Positions 52,021-61,736 of a DNA stretch of 64,000 bases are shown piece by piece (within the stretch, counting starts at the first letter, position 1; each line of letters begins with the position of its first letter). The notes beneath the pieces are model-generated. The model was not told where the DNA came from. It saw nothing but the letters and a program-made list of their open reading frames with translations, and did no database searches. This DNA is from Acidobacteriota bacterium (GTDB lineage Bacteria > Acidobacteriota > Terriglobia > Terriglobales > Acidobacteriaceae): positions 1 through 64,000 of the forward strand of contig JABCZC010000006.1 of the NCBI GenBank assembly GCA_013289875.1. Direction: 5' to 3'. Both the position numbers and the translations under genes were made by a program.

Positions 52021-53997
52021 ATGATTCGCTTCCTGCAAAGCAAAGACAATCGCTTCGTAAAAGGCATTTTTATCGTTATTATTTCTGTCGCCTGTATCAC
52101 CATGGTGATCACGCTGGTGCCGGGCGTTTTCAGCGACGAGACTGCATCCGCCGATACTTATGCGACGATCGGCCGCGGCGGTCCGCTGGGACGTTTCCTA
52201 CCGGCGGTTGACGATGTCACCACTTCCGAAGTGCAGATGACGGCCGCGCGCATGATGCAGCGTCAGGGGTATCCTGATTTCTTGCTGCCTATGATGATGC
52301 AGCGCGTTGGCCAGGGAATGATTCAGCAGCACATTGAGTTGCTGGAGGCGAAGCGGCTTGGACTATCGGCCACGGATGACGATGTGCGGCGCTTTCTGCA
52401 CACGGGCATCTGGGGACAGACGCTGTTTCCAGGCGGAAATTACATCGGAGATGCGCAATACGCCGAATTTGTCTCGCAACAGTTCAACCTGACTCGCGAC
52501 AAGTTTGAGAACGAGGTTAAGAAGGAGATCGAAGAGAACCGCTTGCGCGCCCTGATCACTGGTGGCGTGACCATCTCCGACAGCGAAGTCCGGGATTCGT
52601 ATCGACAGCAGGGAACCAAGATCAAGTTCGACTATGCGGTCCTCAACTCCGACGACGTGCTGAAGCAGATCAATCCCACGGACGCGGAGCTGGAGGCCTA
52701 CTTCAAGAAAAATGCGGCCAAGTATGCGAATTCGGTTGCGGAAGCGCGCAAGATCGAATACTTCGCCTTCACTGACAGCAATCTTCCGCAGGGAGCTCCG
52801 CAAGTGACGGACGCGGAGATTCAGCAGTACTACACTCAGCACCAGAAGGATTACCAGGTCGATGACCAGGTGAAGGTGCGGCACATCCTGATCAGGGTGG
52901 ACGGCACTGATCCCAAGGCCGACGCTGCGGCAAAAGCCAAGGCGCAGAGCATCCTCGATCAGCTGCATCACGGCGGCAACTTTGCCGATCTGGCGAAGAA
53001 GAACTCAGACGATCCAGGCAGCAAGGATTCGGGCGGCGAGTTGGGCTTCCTCAGGCATGGCGCAACGGTTCCGGAATTCGACCAGGCTGCTTTCTCCCTG
53101 CAGCCGGGACAGATCTCAGGACTCGTGAAGTCCAAGTTCGGCTATCACATCATTCAGGTGGAAGAGAAGCAGACGGCGCACACCCGTCCTCTGTCCGAAG
53201 TAAAACCGACAATTCAGGCGTTGCTGACGCGGCAGAAGGAAGGCCAGCAGGAGCAGGCCTTCGCGCAGCAGCTTGCCGGCGAAGCACAAAAGAATGGACT
53301 GGCCGCAACGGCGACAGCCCATCATCTGGAGCTTGTGACGACCGACTTTCTGTCGCAGGCGTCGGTGGTTCCGGGATTGCCGGATGGATCGAAGCTGTTG
53401 GCGGAAGCCTTCACAGCCAAGAAGGGCGCAGCGCCTCAGGTGTCGACCACCGGCGAAGGTTACGCGATCTTCCAGGTTGAAGACATTCAGCCAGCTCATG
53501 CGCCGACGTTTGCCGATTACAAATCGCATATCCTGGACGACTATCGCCAGGAGCAACTGCCGCAGTTGCTGGCGCGCAAGACCAACGAGCTCGCCAATCT
53601 GGCCAAGACGGAAGATCTGGCGAAGGCTGCCAAGGCGGCCGGAGCCACCCTCAAGTCGAGCGATCTGGTAGGCCGCGATGCCCAGGTACCAGAGATAGGT
53701 GCGCTTGCCAGCGTCGCGCCACAGCTCTTCGACCTGAGCGTAGGACAACTCAGCGCGCCTATTACCACGGGCCACAGCGGCATCGTGGCGAAGATCGTGG
53801 ACAAGCAGGAGCCCACGGGCGATGAGATTGCAAAGAACTTCGACCAGACGCGGGAAACACTGCTCGAGCAGCGACGCGAGGAGATGTTTGCGGTGTTCAT
53901 TTCCACGCTTCAGCAGAAGTACGAGAAGGAAGGCCGCATCCGGATGAATCGCAAGGCGCAGCCGCCGTCTCCGCTCGGTGGACGCTCACCCATCTAG
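52021..53997 (+). CDS. Membrane-anchored peptidyl-prolyl isomerase (PpiD/SurA-like)
   Basis: A 658-aa protein with one N-terminal helix (GIFIVIISVACITMVITLVP), a SurA_N-like chaperone region (~60-280, QQHIELLEAKRLGLSATDDD, DKFENEVKKEIEENRLRALI) and a parvulin domain (~284-382, KVRHILIRVDGTDPKADAAA to FGYHIIQVEEK). A second, degenerate PPIase-like half follows and ends with basic residues. PpiD-type proteins help folding of outer-membrane and secreted proteins at the periplasmic face, which would suit a genome full of TonB receptors. ATG 52021 is preferred over TTG 51985; AAAGG lies 14 bases before it. Confidence 0.9.
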   Translation: MIRFLQSKDNRFVKGIFIVIISVACITMVITLVPGVFSDETASADTYATIGRGGPLGRFLPAVDDVTTSEVQMTAARMMQRQGYPDFLLPMMMQRVGQGMIQQHIELLEAKRLGLSATDDDVRRFLHTGIWGQTLFPGGNYIGDAQYAEFVSQQFNLTRDKFENEVKKEIEENRLRALITGGVTISDSEVRDSYRQQGTKIKFDYAVLNSDDVLKQINPTDAELEAYFKKNAAKYANSVAEARKIEYFAFTDSNLPQGAPQVTDAEIQQYYTQHQKDYQVDDQVKVRHILIRVDGTDPKADAAAKAKAQSILDQLHHGGNFADLAKKNSDDPGSKDSGGELGFLRHGATVPEFDQAAFSLQPGQISGLVKSKFGYHIIQVEEKQTAHTRPLSEVKPTIQALLTRQKEGQQEQAFAQQLAGEAQKNGLAATATAHHLELVTTDFLSQASVVPGLPDGSKLLAEAFTAKKGAAPQVSTTGEGYAIFQVEDIQPAHAPTFADYKSHILDDYRQEQLPQLLARKTNELANLAKTEDLAKAAKAAGATLKSSDLVGRDAQVPEIGALASVAPQLFDLSVGQLSAPITTGHSGIVAKIVDKQEPTGDEIAKNFDQTRETLLEQRREEMFAVFISTLQQKYEKEGRIRMNRKAQPPSPLGGRSPI

Positions 53998-54018
53998 CAG
54001 CTTGCCGTTCGTGCAACC

Positions 54019-54063
54019 GGGCCCGTGTTTTTCGAATCTTTCGAAGCGCGGGCCCATTCTTTT
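54019..54063 (+). terminator. Intrinsic terminator between ppiD-like gene and malQ
   Basis: GGGCCCG (54019-54025) pairs with CGGGCCC (54049-54055), with an inner TTCGAA-TCT-TTCGAA stem, giving a long hairpin followed by ATTCTTTT. It starts 22 bases after the isomerase stop and ends 24 bases before malQ. Confidence 0.75.
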
Positions 54064-54086
54064 GAAGTCCGCTTAGGATTATCTTC

Positions 54087-55610
54087 ATGCCTTTTGAGCG
54101 TTCCTCGGGATTACTGCTGCACATCACCTCTCTGCCTTCCTACGGCGGCATTGGCGATTTTGGCCCGGCCGCTTATGCCTTCGCGGATTTTCTCGCGGAG
54201 GCGAAGCAGCGCCTCTGGCAGGTCTTGCCGCTGAGCCCGACCGGCTATGGCAACTCACCTTACGCGGCGCTCTCGGCTTTTGCCGGAAATCCGCTGCTCA
54301 TTTCGCTCGAATATTTGTCCCAGTGGGGATGGATTTCCCGGGAGCGCATTGCGAACCTTCCTGGCCGTTCCGGCGATGTGCATTGGGAAGACGTGGTCAG
54401 CGCCAAGATGGCGCTGATCGAGGAGGCGGCGCGCAATTTTCTGCACAACCACGATCCGGAGCGGTGGTCGCGGTTTGAGGGCTATTGCCGCATGAATGGT
54501 ACGTGGCTCGAGTCCTATGCTTTATACAGCGTGCTGCGGCGCAAGTTCAATGGCGGATCGTGGAACACGTGGCCTGCGCAGCTTGCGCATCGGGAAAACC
54601 AGGCGCTTGACCAGATTCGCAGGGAACACGGCGAGGAGCTGGCGGTCGAGCAGATCATCCAGTTTGCCTTCGATGAACAGTGGCGGAATCTGCGCGCGTA
54701 CTGCGGCAATCTGGGCATCAAATTCCTTGGCGATGTCGCGATATTTGTGAACTACGACAGCGCGGATGTATGGATCAATCCAGGAATCTTTGAGCTGGGC
54801 GAAGACCTTTCCCCGATTCGCGTCTCAGGCGTGCCGCCGGATTACTTCTCGGCAACTGGACAGCGCTGGGGCAATCCGTTGTATCGGTGGGATGTTCTGG
54901 AGCAGCAGGGCTTCTCGTGGTGGGTCGATCGCATTCGCCGCGCCGAATCGCTTTACGACATTATTCGGCTCGACCATTTCCGCGGATTTGAAGCGTTCTG
55001 GGCAATCCCGGCCGAAGATGGAACGGCGGTGAACGGCGAATGGATCAAAGCCCCGGGGGCAAAGCTGTTTCAGCGCCTGCGCGACGAACTGGGTGACCTG
55101 CCATTTGTCGCGGAAGACCTGGGAGTGATTACCTCCGAGGTGGAGACCTTGCGCGAACAATTTAATTTTCCCGGCATGCGGGTTCTTCAATTTGGATTTT
55201 CGGATCGTGGCGCGCACATCCATCTGCCCCACCAGTATGTTCCGAATACGGTAGTGTACACAGGCACGCACGACAACAATACGACGCGGGGGTGGTGGGA
55301 GGATAGCGCGACCAAGGTCGAGAAAGATGCGTTGAGGATATACCTTTGTCCGGCAAAGAAAGACGTGGTTTGGGCGATGATCCGCGCCGTCGATGGATCC
55401 GTTGCCGATACCTGCATCGTGCCGGTGCAGGATGTGCTGGACCTCGGCACGGAGGGCCGGATGAACATGCCCTCGAGTTCGGGCGATAACTGGAGCTGGC
55501 GTTGTCCAGAGGGAGTTCTGACTGTCGAAATGGCTCATAAGCTGGCGGCGATTGCGGAAGTGACCGACAGGGATGTTCCGCCGAAGAAGACGGATCCGAG
55601 CCTGCCGTAG
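54087..55610 (+). CDS. malQ: 4-alpha-glucanotransferase (GH77)
   Basis: MalQ, 507 aa, shuttles maltosyl units between alpha-1,4-glucans. It opens RSSGLLLHITSLPSYGGIGD. The catalytic residues are Asp in IIRLDHFRGFEAFW (~296), Glu in FVAEDLGVITSEVE (~343) and Asp in YTGTHDNNTTRGWW (~394), with VAIFVNYDSADVW earlier. Length and motifs match bacterial amylomaltases. It carries its own ATG at 54087 without a strong SD and follows a terminator, so it has its own promoter somewhere in the terminator region or within the preceding gene. With the GH57 branching enzyme it suggests glycogen turnover. Confidence 0.93.
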   Translation: MPFERSSGLLLHITSLPSYGGIGDFGPAAYAFADFLAEAKQRLWQVLPLSPTGYGNSPYAALSAFAGNPLLISLEYLSQWGWISRERIANLPGRSGDVHWEDVVSAKMALIEEAARNFLHNHDPERWSRFEGYCRMNGTWLESYALYSVLRRKFNGGSWNTWPAQLAHRENQALDQIRREHGEELAVEQIIQFAFDEQWRNLRAYCGNLGIKFLGDVAIFVNYDSADVWINPGIFELGEDLSPIRVSGVPPDYFSATGQRWGNPLYRWDVLEQQGFSWWVDRIRRAESLYDIIRLDHFRGFEAFWAIPAEDGTAVNGEWIKAPGAKLFQRLRDELGDLPFVAEDLGVITSEVETLREQFNFPGMRVLQFGFSDRGAHIHLPHQYVPNTVVYTGTHDNNTTRGWWEDSATKVEKDALRIYLCPAKKDVVWAMIRAVDGSVADTCIVPVQDVLDLGTEGRMNMPSSSGDNWSWRCPEGVLTVEMAHKLAAIAEVTDRDVPPKKTDPSLP

Positions 55611-55713
55611 TCGAACCAGCTTTCTTCGCCGTGGCGCGAGCTTTACTTGCTGGCCGCTGGTCGACGAAAATGAGGGAAGATCAATAAATCCCACGAGCAC
55701 TTCAGGAGCCAGT

Positions 55714-55896
55714 ATGCCGCTTTCCGGCGAAGCCATTCGCATGATGAACTACGTTGACGATGTTGCCGTTACTTTGCGCCGTATTCTGGCCCTGGTGCCA
55801 ACCCTTACACCCGAAGAACGCAAGCGCGTCAGCGAATATTTGACCCAGGCAAAGCCTGGCGTAGAAACCGTGCAGACGGCATTGCAATCCAAATAA
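55714..55896 (+). CDS. Small helical protein (60 aa)
   Basis: ATG 55714 with CAGGAG eight bases upstream opens a 60-aa protein: MPLSGEAIRMMNYVDDVAVT, then LRRILALVPTLTPEERKRVS and EYLTQAKPGVETVQTALQSK. It is all-helical by composition and contains a proline-capped turn (TLTPEERKRVS) common in small regulatory adaptors. The track frame (55573) overlaps malQ's end and adds a basic non-conserved head. I do not recognise a family. It stands alone between malQ and the ABC permeases. Confidence 0.6.
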   Translation: MPLSGEAIRMMNYVDDVAVTLRRILALVPTLTPEERKRVSEYLTQAKPGVETVQTALQSK

Positions 55897-56041
55897 GCTG
55901 TTCCTCCGGCGCACTGGTCACATTTACGTCTTTAACCCTCGGGTCCCGCTCACCTGCTCCAGTTCCGGACGTCACACGGCTAACTCTATCTCCGTTCTGG
56001 CGGAACTCTCAGCGCCGGTCGCGCGTATTGGTAGATGGCAC

Positions 56042-57301
56042 ATGCAGAGTCTCGGCGATACCTTCGGGCAGGTCTTCCGCGCGATCTGGGCGAACAAGCT
56101 GCGCTCATTCCTCACCATGTTTGGCATTGCCTGGGGTGTGGGATCGATGCTGCTGCTCATCTCAGTCGGCGAAGGCTTTCGTTCGGGCAATCGCCGCCAA
56201 CTCGCCAGTTTCGGCAACGATCTCATCATGATGTGGGGCGGGACGGTCCCGGCGGTGTCAAACCAGCATACCGGGATGCGGCCGTACAACCTGACGCTGA
56301 GCGATGCCGAAGCAATCCGTACCCAGGCGCCCGATGTTCGTGCCGCCGTTGCCCTGATCAACCGGGACGATATCAAGCAGCAAAGCCAGTATCAAACCGC
56401 AGGCGGGGATGTGATTGGGACGGAACCGAACTATGTCGATATCCGCTTCCTGCCCATGACGGAGGGGCGCTTCCTGAATGCCGATGATCTGCAGAGCCGC
56501 AACCACGTCATCGTGCTGGGCCAGAAGAGCGCGCAGCTTCTGTTTCCTGGGCGTCCGGCGATGAACGAGATCGTGACCCTCAACGGCACACGGTTCCTGG
56601 TGGTGGGAGTCGCAGGGAAAAATGGCCACGGGAACAACGACAGCGAGAATCAGAAGGTCTATATCCCGCTTTCCGTCATGCTGGAGATGTTTCCTCTCAA
56701 GGGCCAGAACATCCCGCTTGATTCCGTGACGTCGATTCAATATCAGCCGCGGATTCGCGGGGATAACCTGATTGCCAAGAAACAGGTGCACCAGATCATC
56801 GCCCGCCGGCATGGGTTCGATCCCGATGCGCCGGAAGCCTTCGTCAACGAGTGGGACACCATCCGGACCGAGCAGATGGTGGGCAAGATATTCACGGCGA
56901 TGGATGTCTTCCTGGGTGGGGTGGGCATCGTGACGCTGGCGCTGGGTGCGGTCGGCATCATCAACATCATGCTGGTTTCGGTGAGCGAACGCACGCGCGA
57001 AATCGGCCTCCGCAAGGCCATCGGCGCAACCAGCCGCAGTATCCTTTTCCAGTTCTTCCTCGAAGGGCTGATCCTGACCGGCGTGAGTGGCCTGTTCGGC
57101 ATAGGGGGCGCCGCACTCTTCATGTATCTGTTGAACGCCGCGATTGGCCAGAATGTGCAGGGGTTCGATCCGCCTCGCTTGGTTCCCTGGTCGGCAGCAC
57201 TCGCGATTGTGGCCCTCAGCGTGAGCGGGATTGTGGCGGGAATCTATCCGGCAGGCAAAGCGGCGGCGCTTGAACCGGTCGAAGCGTTGCGCCGCGAATA
57301 A
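56042..57301 (+). CDS. MacB-type ABC transporter permease (1)
   Basis: A 419-aa permease with one N-terminal helix (LRSFLTMFGIAWGVGSMLLL), a periplasmic MacB core domain (~55-280), and three C-terminal helices. The coupling segment SVSERTREIGLRKAIGATSR between the second and third helices is the FtsX/MacB hallmark. MacB-like proteins work as mechanotransmitters or exporters with a cytoplasmic ATPase. Start ATG 56042. The second permease follows after 19 bases, and no ATPase gene is found in the flanking sequence. Confidence 0.88.
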   Translation: MQSLGDTFGQVFRAIWANKLRSFLTMFGIAWGVGSMLLLISVGEGFRSGNRRQLASFGNDLIMMWGGTVPAVSNQHTGMRPYNLTLSDAEAIRTQAPDVRAAVALINRDDIKQQSQYQTAGGDVIGTEPNYVDIRFLPMTEGRFLNADDLQSRNHVIVLGQKSAQLLFPGRPAMNEIVTLNGTRFLVVGVAGKNGHGNNDSENQKVYIPLSVMLEMFPLKGQNIPLDSVTSIQYQPRIRGDNLIAKKQVHQIIARRHGFDPDAPEAFVNEWDTIRTEQMVGKIFTAMDVFLGGVGIVTLALGAVGIINIMLVSVSERTREIGLRKAIGATSRSILFQFFLEGLILTGVSGLFGIGGAALFMYLLNAAIGQNVQGFDPPRLVPWSAALAIVALSVSGIVAGIYPAGKAAALEPVEALRRE

Positions 57302-57320
57302 GTAACTACAGGAGTTGCAA

Positions 57321-58559
57321 ATGCTGCTCGATCTGTGGAAACAGGCCTACGAGGCGATGGTATACAACCGCCGGCGCACGTCCATCACCATGGTTGGCAT
57401 GGCGTGGGGTATTGCCACCGTCGTGCTGCTGCTGGCCTATGGGTCGGGCTTCGGGCGGGCCATCGAGGCTATCTTCGCGCAGTGGGGCACGCAGCTCATT
57501 GGCGTCTTTCCCGGCCGGACCTCCGAACAGGCCGGCGGTTCGAAAGCCGGCGTCCAGGTGCGCTTTACGCAGGAGGACATCGACCGGCTGCAACAGACAG
57601 TCCCGGGGGTCAAACACGTTGCGGCGATCCTGGCCAAGGATGTTCCCGTGTCGAACGAGTCGCACACTTATACCTGGACGGTGAACGGCTACCACCCCAT
57701 CATCCAGGAGATCCTGGTGCTGGACGTCGACTATGGGCGCTTCTTTTCGGACGATGATGATGCCAACCGCGCTCATGTCGCCGTGATTGGGTCAGAGGCG
57801 AAGACAAAGCTGTTCGGGGGAGTGTATCCCATCGGCCAGCATATTCGGTTGAATGGCATCAGCTTCGAAGTGATCGGCGTGCTTCAAGCCAAGATGCAGG
57901 AGGATGAAAGTGACGTAAATCGCCAGATTTACGTCCCTCTGAGTTCGATGAGCGATCTTAAGGATCCGAAATACTTCGACGGCTTCTGGCTCAATTACAA
58001 CGGAGATCACGCGGCGATACAGCAGTCTATCCGCAATACGCTGGGGGCGATGCATAACTTCCGGCCATCGGATCATCAGGCGATCTTCGTGGCTGATCTC
58101 GAGCAGCAGCTTACGCAGTTCAAGATTGTGACCATCGCGCTCGAGGTGCTGCTCCTGTTTATCGGAGCGCTGACGCTGGGCATCGCTGGCATCGGCCTGA
58201 TGAATATCATGCTGGTTGCAGTGCAGCAGCGTACCAAGGAGATCGGCATCGAAAAAGCCCTCGGAGCGCGCAAGCGGCACATTCTGATTCAGTTTCTGGC
58301 CGAATCACTGGTGATCACGGGAATCGGCGGGGCGGCCGGAATCGCGCTGGCATACGCCGTTTCCATCGGCGTGGGACGCATTACCTTTTACAGCGCCATG
58401 GCCGCGCACGCCGACGCCGCGGATATCCAGCTGCTGATTTCCCCCCTCATTGTCGTGGTCGCCACCGGTATTCTGATCGTCGTGGGACTGGTGAGCGGCA
58501 TGATCCCGGCGCTCAAGGCCGCGAACCTGAATCCCATCGAGGCGCTGCGCTACGAGTGA
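57321..58559 (+). CDS. MacB-type ABC transporter permease (2)
   Basis: Built like its neighbour: a first helix (TSITMVGMAWGIATVVLLLA), a periplasmic core with LDVDYGRFFSDDDDANRAHVA, and three C-terminal helices with AVQQRTKEIGIEKALGARKR (412 aa). ATG 57321 has GGAG six bases upstream and is favoured over the track's TTG 57315. The two probably form a heterodimer. Their ATPase and any MacA-like adaptor must lie elsewhere. A weak hairpin (58588-58602) follows 28 bases after the stop. Confidence 0.88.
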   Translation: MLLDLWKQAYEAMVYNRRRTSITMVGMAWGIATVVLLLAYGSGFGRAIEAIFAQWGTQLIGVFPGRTSEQAGGSKAGVQVRFTQEDIDRLQQTVPGVKHVAAILAKDVPVSNESHTYTWTVNGYHPIIQEILVLDVDYGRFFSDDDDANRAHVAVIGSEAKTKLFGGVYPIGQHIRLNGISFEVIGVLQAKMQEDESDVNRQIYVPLSSMSDLKDPKYFDGFWLNYNGDHAAIQQSIRNTLGAMHNFRPSDHQAIFVADLEQQLTQFKIVTIALEVLLLFIGALTLGIAGIGLMNIMLVAVQQRTKEIGIEKALGARKRHILIQFLAESLVITGIGGAAGIALAYAVSIGVGRITFYSAMAAHADAADIQLLISPLIVVVATGILIVVGLVSGMIPALKAANLNPIEALRYE

Positions 58560-58587
58560 GGCGACGCCGGCCTGTCAGGCTGCTGCC

Positions 58588-58605
58588 CGCCCGGACTGGG
58601 CGTTT
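58588..58605 (+). terminator. Weak terminator after the ABC permease pair
   Basis: CGCCC-GGACT-GGGCG forms a five-pair stem followed by TTTC. Short and T-poor; listed as a possible end of the permease operon. Confidence 0.35.
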
Positions 58606-58751
58606 CTCGAAGCCCACAGAATAAGCTGGGCAGTGGCAGCGGATCCAGCGTGAGGCCCGAAACGATCATCTGAGACAATGGCTCTCGTGCTCTCGATCAT
58701 GCCATCGCGTTTTCATGCACAAGAGCAGCTGTGTGCGCCTAAGGTCGCCGG

Positions 58752-60620
58752 ATGAGCCTGAAAGACTGGTTACTCTCCGATCTTTCCCTTCCCAGTGGCG
58801 TTCACAGCGCCGCGGAGCCTGAGCACGCGTGGTGGCGTGTTATGTGCCTCACCGGCGTAGATTATTTTTCGACCCTCGGCTATCAGCCGGGCATCGCCTT
58901 CCTGGCGGCGGGAATTCTTTCTCCGGTAGCAACGCTGGTTCTCGTCTTGGTGACGCTCTTCGGAGCGCTCCCGGTATATCGCCGGGTTGCGGAAGCCAGC
59001 CCCAACGGAATGGGCAGCATTGCCATGCTCGAGAAGCTTTTTCCCCGCTGGAAGGGAAAAAGCTTTGTGCTCATTCTGCTCGGCTTTGCCACGACGGATT
59101 TCATCATTACGATGACGCTTTCCGCGGCTGATGCTGCCACGCACTTCGTTCATAATCCCGTGACACCGCCATGGATGCGAAGCCAGATGGGGGTCACGCT
59201 GATCCTCCTGTCCCTGCTGGGAGCGGTATTCCTGAAAGGTTTCAGGGAGGCAATCGGCATTGCGGTCGTTCTGGTCGGCATTTATCTCCTGCTGAACGCG
59301 ATCGTCACCGCCGACGCGATCTGGCATCTGCTCGAACACCCGCAACTCTTCTCCCGTTGGGGAGAGGCTCTTTTCCGCGCGCGTCGCAGCCCCCTGGCCA
59401 TCGTCGGCATTTCATTGATTCTGTTTCCCAAGCTGGCACTCGGCCTCTCCGGCTTTGAGACCGGGGTCGCCGTTATGCCCCTGGTGAAGGGGGCCGAACT
59501 TAAGGATCGCATTCGCAATACACGCAAGTTACTGGCGACCTCGGCTGTCATCATGAGTATTTTCCTCATGGCCACCAGCCTTGTGTCCACGCTGCTCATT
59601 CCGGCAAGGCTGTTTGAGGAGGGTGGACCCGCCAATGGCCGCGCCATGGCCTATCTGGCTCACCAATATTTAGGAAGAGGTTTCGGCTCTCTCTACGACG
59701 TCAGCACGATTCTGATCCTGGCTTTTGCCGGCGCCTCCGCCATGGCAGGCCTGCTCAATCTCATTCCCAGATATTTGCCCCGCTTCGGCATGGCTCCGGA
59801 ATGGGCGCTTGCCTCCCGTCCCCTTGTGCTCGTATTCACTGCCGTTGCCTTCACCGTAACTCTGCTTTTTAACGCGAACGTTGATGCGCAGGGCGGGGCC
59901 TACGCCACCGGAGTGCTGGTTCTCATCACTTCCGCATCCTTCGCCGTAACGATCTCTGTTTGGAAGGAGTGGCTTCGCTGGCCCTACTCCTTTATTTCAC
60001 TTCTGTTTGTTTATACGACCGCACTGAACATGGGCGAGCGTCCCGAAGGCATCAAGATCGCATCCTTCTTTATTGTCTCCATCGTCCTGGTTTCTCTGGT
60101 CTCCAGGGCAATGCGATCAACGGAACTACGCATCACGGGAATTCGATTCGACGAAGAGGTGACGGCGATGATTTGTGAAGACCCGGACCAGTTGATACGG
60201 GTGGTCGCGAACAAGCCGCAAAACGGGTCCGAGACCGACTGGGACCAGGCCGATGCGCAGATTCGCTATCTGCATAATCTTGATTCGAACGAATGCCTGT
60301 TTTTCTTCGAGGTGGAACGCAGCGATTCTTCGGAGTTCGAGAATACGCTGACCGTGTATGGACGAAGGGTGGGCAGGCACCGCATTCTTTTTGCCTGCAG
60401 CCCGGTGGTGGCAAACTCTGTAGCGGCCCTGCTCATCGAATTGGAGCGGCGAACGGGAAAGGTTCCCCACGCATACTTCAGCTGGACGGAAGGCAATCCG
60501 GTGGCAAACCTCTTTCGCTACATCTTTTTCGGCGAGGGAGATACGGCGCCGATCACCCATGAAGTGCTGCGCCGCGCCATTGCAGACCCGAAGCGGCGCC
60601 CTGTTGTTCACGTCAGTTAG
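58752..60620 (+). CDS. APC-superfamily transporter with C-terminal cytoplasmic domain
   Basis: A 622-aa protein with about 12 helices (from ~30, [20 protein letters not shown], to ~450, [20 protein letters not shown]) and a soluble tail of ~160 residues ([20 protein letters not shown] onward). The first helix [13 protein letters not shown] is a glycine-broken APC-fold substrate helix, and [18 protein letters not shown] is helix 6. It is probably an amino acid or cation/amine permease; the tail may sense nucleotide or ligand. The 192-base gap before it contains only the weak terminator. The downstream beta-propeller gene starts after 45 bases. Substrate unknown. Confidence 0.75.
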   Translation: MSLKDWLLSDLSLPSGVHSAAEPEHAWWRVMCLTGVDYFSTLGYQPGIAFLAAGILSPVATLVLVLVTLFGALPVYRRVAEASPNGMGSIAMLEKLFPRWKGKSFVLILLGFATTDFIITMTLSAADAATHFVHNPVTPPWMRSQMGVTLILLSLLGAVFLKGFREAIGIAVVLVGIYLLLNAIVTADAIWHLLEHPQLFSRWGEALFRARRSPLAIVGISLILFPKLALGLSGFETGVAVMPLVKGAELKDRIRNTRKLLATSAVIMSIFLMATSLVSTLLIPARLFEEGGPANGRAMAYLAHQYLGRGFGSLYDVSTILILAFAGASAMAGLLNLIPRYLPRFGMAPEWALASRPLVLVFTAVAFTVTLLFNANVDAQGGAYATGVLVLITSASFAVTISVWKEWLRWPYSFISLLFVYTTALNMGERPEGIKIASFFIVSIVLVSLVSRAMRSTELRITGIRFDEEVTAMICEDPDQLIRVVANKPQNGSETDWDQADAQIRYLHNLDSNECLFFFEVERSDSSEFENTLTVYGRRVGRHRILFACSPVVANSVAALLIELERRTGKVPHAYFSWTEGNPVANLFRYIFFGEGDTAPITHEVLRRAIADPKRRPVVHVS

Positions 60621-60665
60621 CGCCGTGTGACTCCAGGATGTTGTGTTAAGAGAAAGGATCAATCA

Positions 60666-61736
60666 ATGAAGATCCGACTGGTGCTCGTTCTAGGAAGTTT
60701 GGTTGCATCGACAGTGCTGAGCGCGCAAAGCACAACCGCGGGAGCACTGCTTGCGCTCTCGAAGAAAGATCACACCCTCGCTATCGTTAATCCCGCGACG
60801 TTGCAGGTGATTGCCAGAGTGCCGATCGGGAACGATCCGCATGAGGTCATTGCCTCTTCCGACGGCAAGACGGCCTACGTTTCGAATTATGGATTTGGCG
60901 CGTACAACACGCTGGCCGTGGTCGATCTGGTTGGGCAAAAGGCATTACCGGCAATTGATCTCGGGGCGCTGCGCGGTCCGCACGGCCTGGATTTCGTGGG
61001 CGGCAAGGTGTGGTTCACCGCGGAAGCCGCGAAGGCGATCGGCAGGTATGATCCAGCGACACAGAAAGTCGATTGGATCCTGGGCACGGGTCAAAACAGG
61101 ACACACATGATCTTCGTTTCCCAAGACATGAAATGGATCGTCACCACCAATGTCAGCTCCGGGACCGTCAGCATCATCGAGGAGACGGCAGGGAGACCGG
61201 GCCCTCCGCCGGGTGGTCCACCTCCGGGATCAGGCGGTCCGCCTCCAGGTCCGCCTCCAGGTCCGCCTCCTGGACCTCCGGGGGGCGATTGGAACGAGAC
61301 GGTCGTTCCGGTTGGCAATGGCTCGGAGGGCTTCGACATAACACCGGATAGCAGCCAAATCTGGGTCGCCAACGCTCAGGATGGGACCGTCTCGATTATC
61401 GATGCTGCGAAAAAGCAGGTCATTCAAACCCTCGACGTGAACGCGAAGGGTGCGAACCGCCTGAAGTTCACATTGGACGGCAAAATGGCGTTGATCTCCT
61501 CTCTTCGCGGCCCGGATTTGCTCATCCTCGACAGGGCTACACGCACGGTGATCAAACGCGTGCCGGTTGGTCACGGTGCGGCCGGTATCCTTATGGAGCC
61601 CGGTGGCGCGCGTGCCTTCGTGGCCTGCTCGCCGGATAACTACATAACCGTGATCGATCTGAAGTCTCTGTCGGCTGCGGGTCGTATCGATGTCGGCGGA
61701 AACCCGGACGGGCTTGCCTGGGCAAGTCGCCAATAG
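60666..61736 (+). CDS. Exported YncE-like beta-propeller with Gly-Pro insertion
   Basis: A signal peptide (RLVLVLGSLVASTVLSAQS) leads this 356-aa protein, followed by YVTN/YncE propeller repeats (ALSKKDHTLAIVNPATLQVI, WVANAQDGTVSIIDAAKKQV, FVACSPDNYITVIDLKSLSA). Between two blades (~180-205) sits a low-complexity collagen-like stretch (GPPPGGPPPGSGGPPPGPPP...) coded by 12-bp tandem repeats. Such propellers are periplasmic and bind peptides or DNA; function here unknown. ATG 60666 with AAAGGA upstream is preferred to the track start 60627. It may be co-transcribed with the transporter. Confidence 0.78.
   Translation: MKIRLVLVLGSLVASTVLSAQSTTAGALLALSKKDHTLAIVNPATLQVIARVPIGNDPHEVIASSDGKTAYVSNYGFGAYNTLAVVDLVGQKALPAIDLGALRGPHGLDFVGGKVWFTAEAAKAIGRYDPATQKVDWILGTGQNRTHMIFVSQDMKWIVTTNVSSGTVSIIEETAGRPGPPPGGPPPGSGGPPPGPPPGPPPGPPGGDWNETVVPVGNGSEGFDITPDSSQIWVANAQDGTVSIIDAAKKQVIQTLDVNAKGANRLKFTLDGKMALISSLRGPDLLILDRATRTVIKRVPVGHGAAGILMEPGGARAFVACSPDNYITVIDLKSLSAAGRIDVGGNPDGLAWASRQ
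61236..61271 (+). repeat. 12-bp tandem repeats coding Gly-Pro-Pro-Pro
   Basis: GGTCCGCCTCCA occurs twice in tandem, then GGTCCGCCTCCT, inside a longer Gly/Pro-rich stretch (about 61198-61283). It encodes GPPPGPPPGPPP within the beta-propeller gene. Pure tandem DNA repeats of this kind are prone to length change by slippage in multiples of four codons. Confidence 0.9.
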
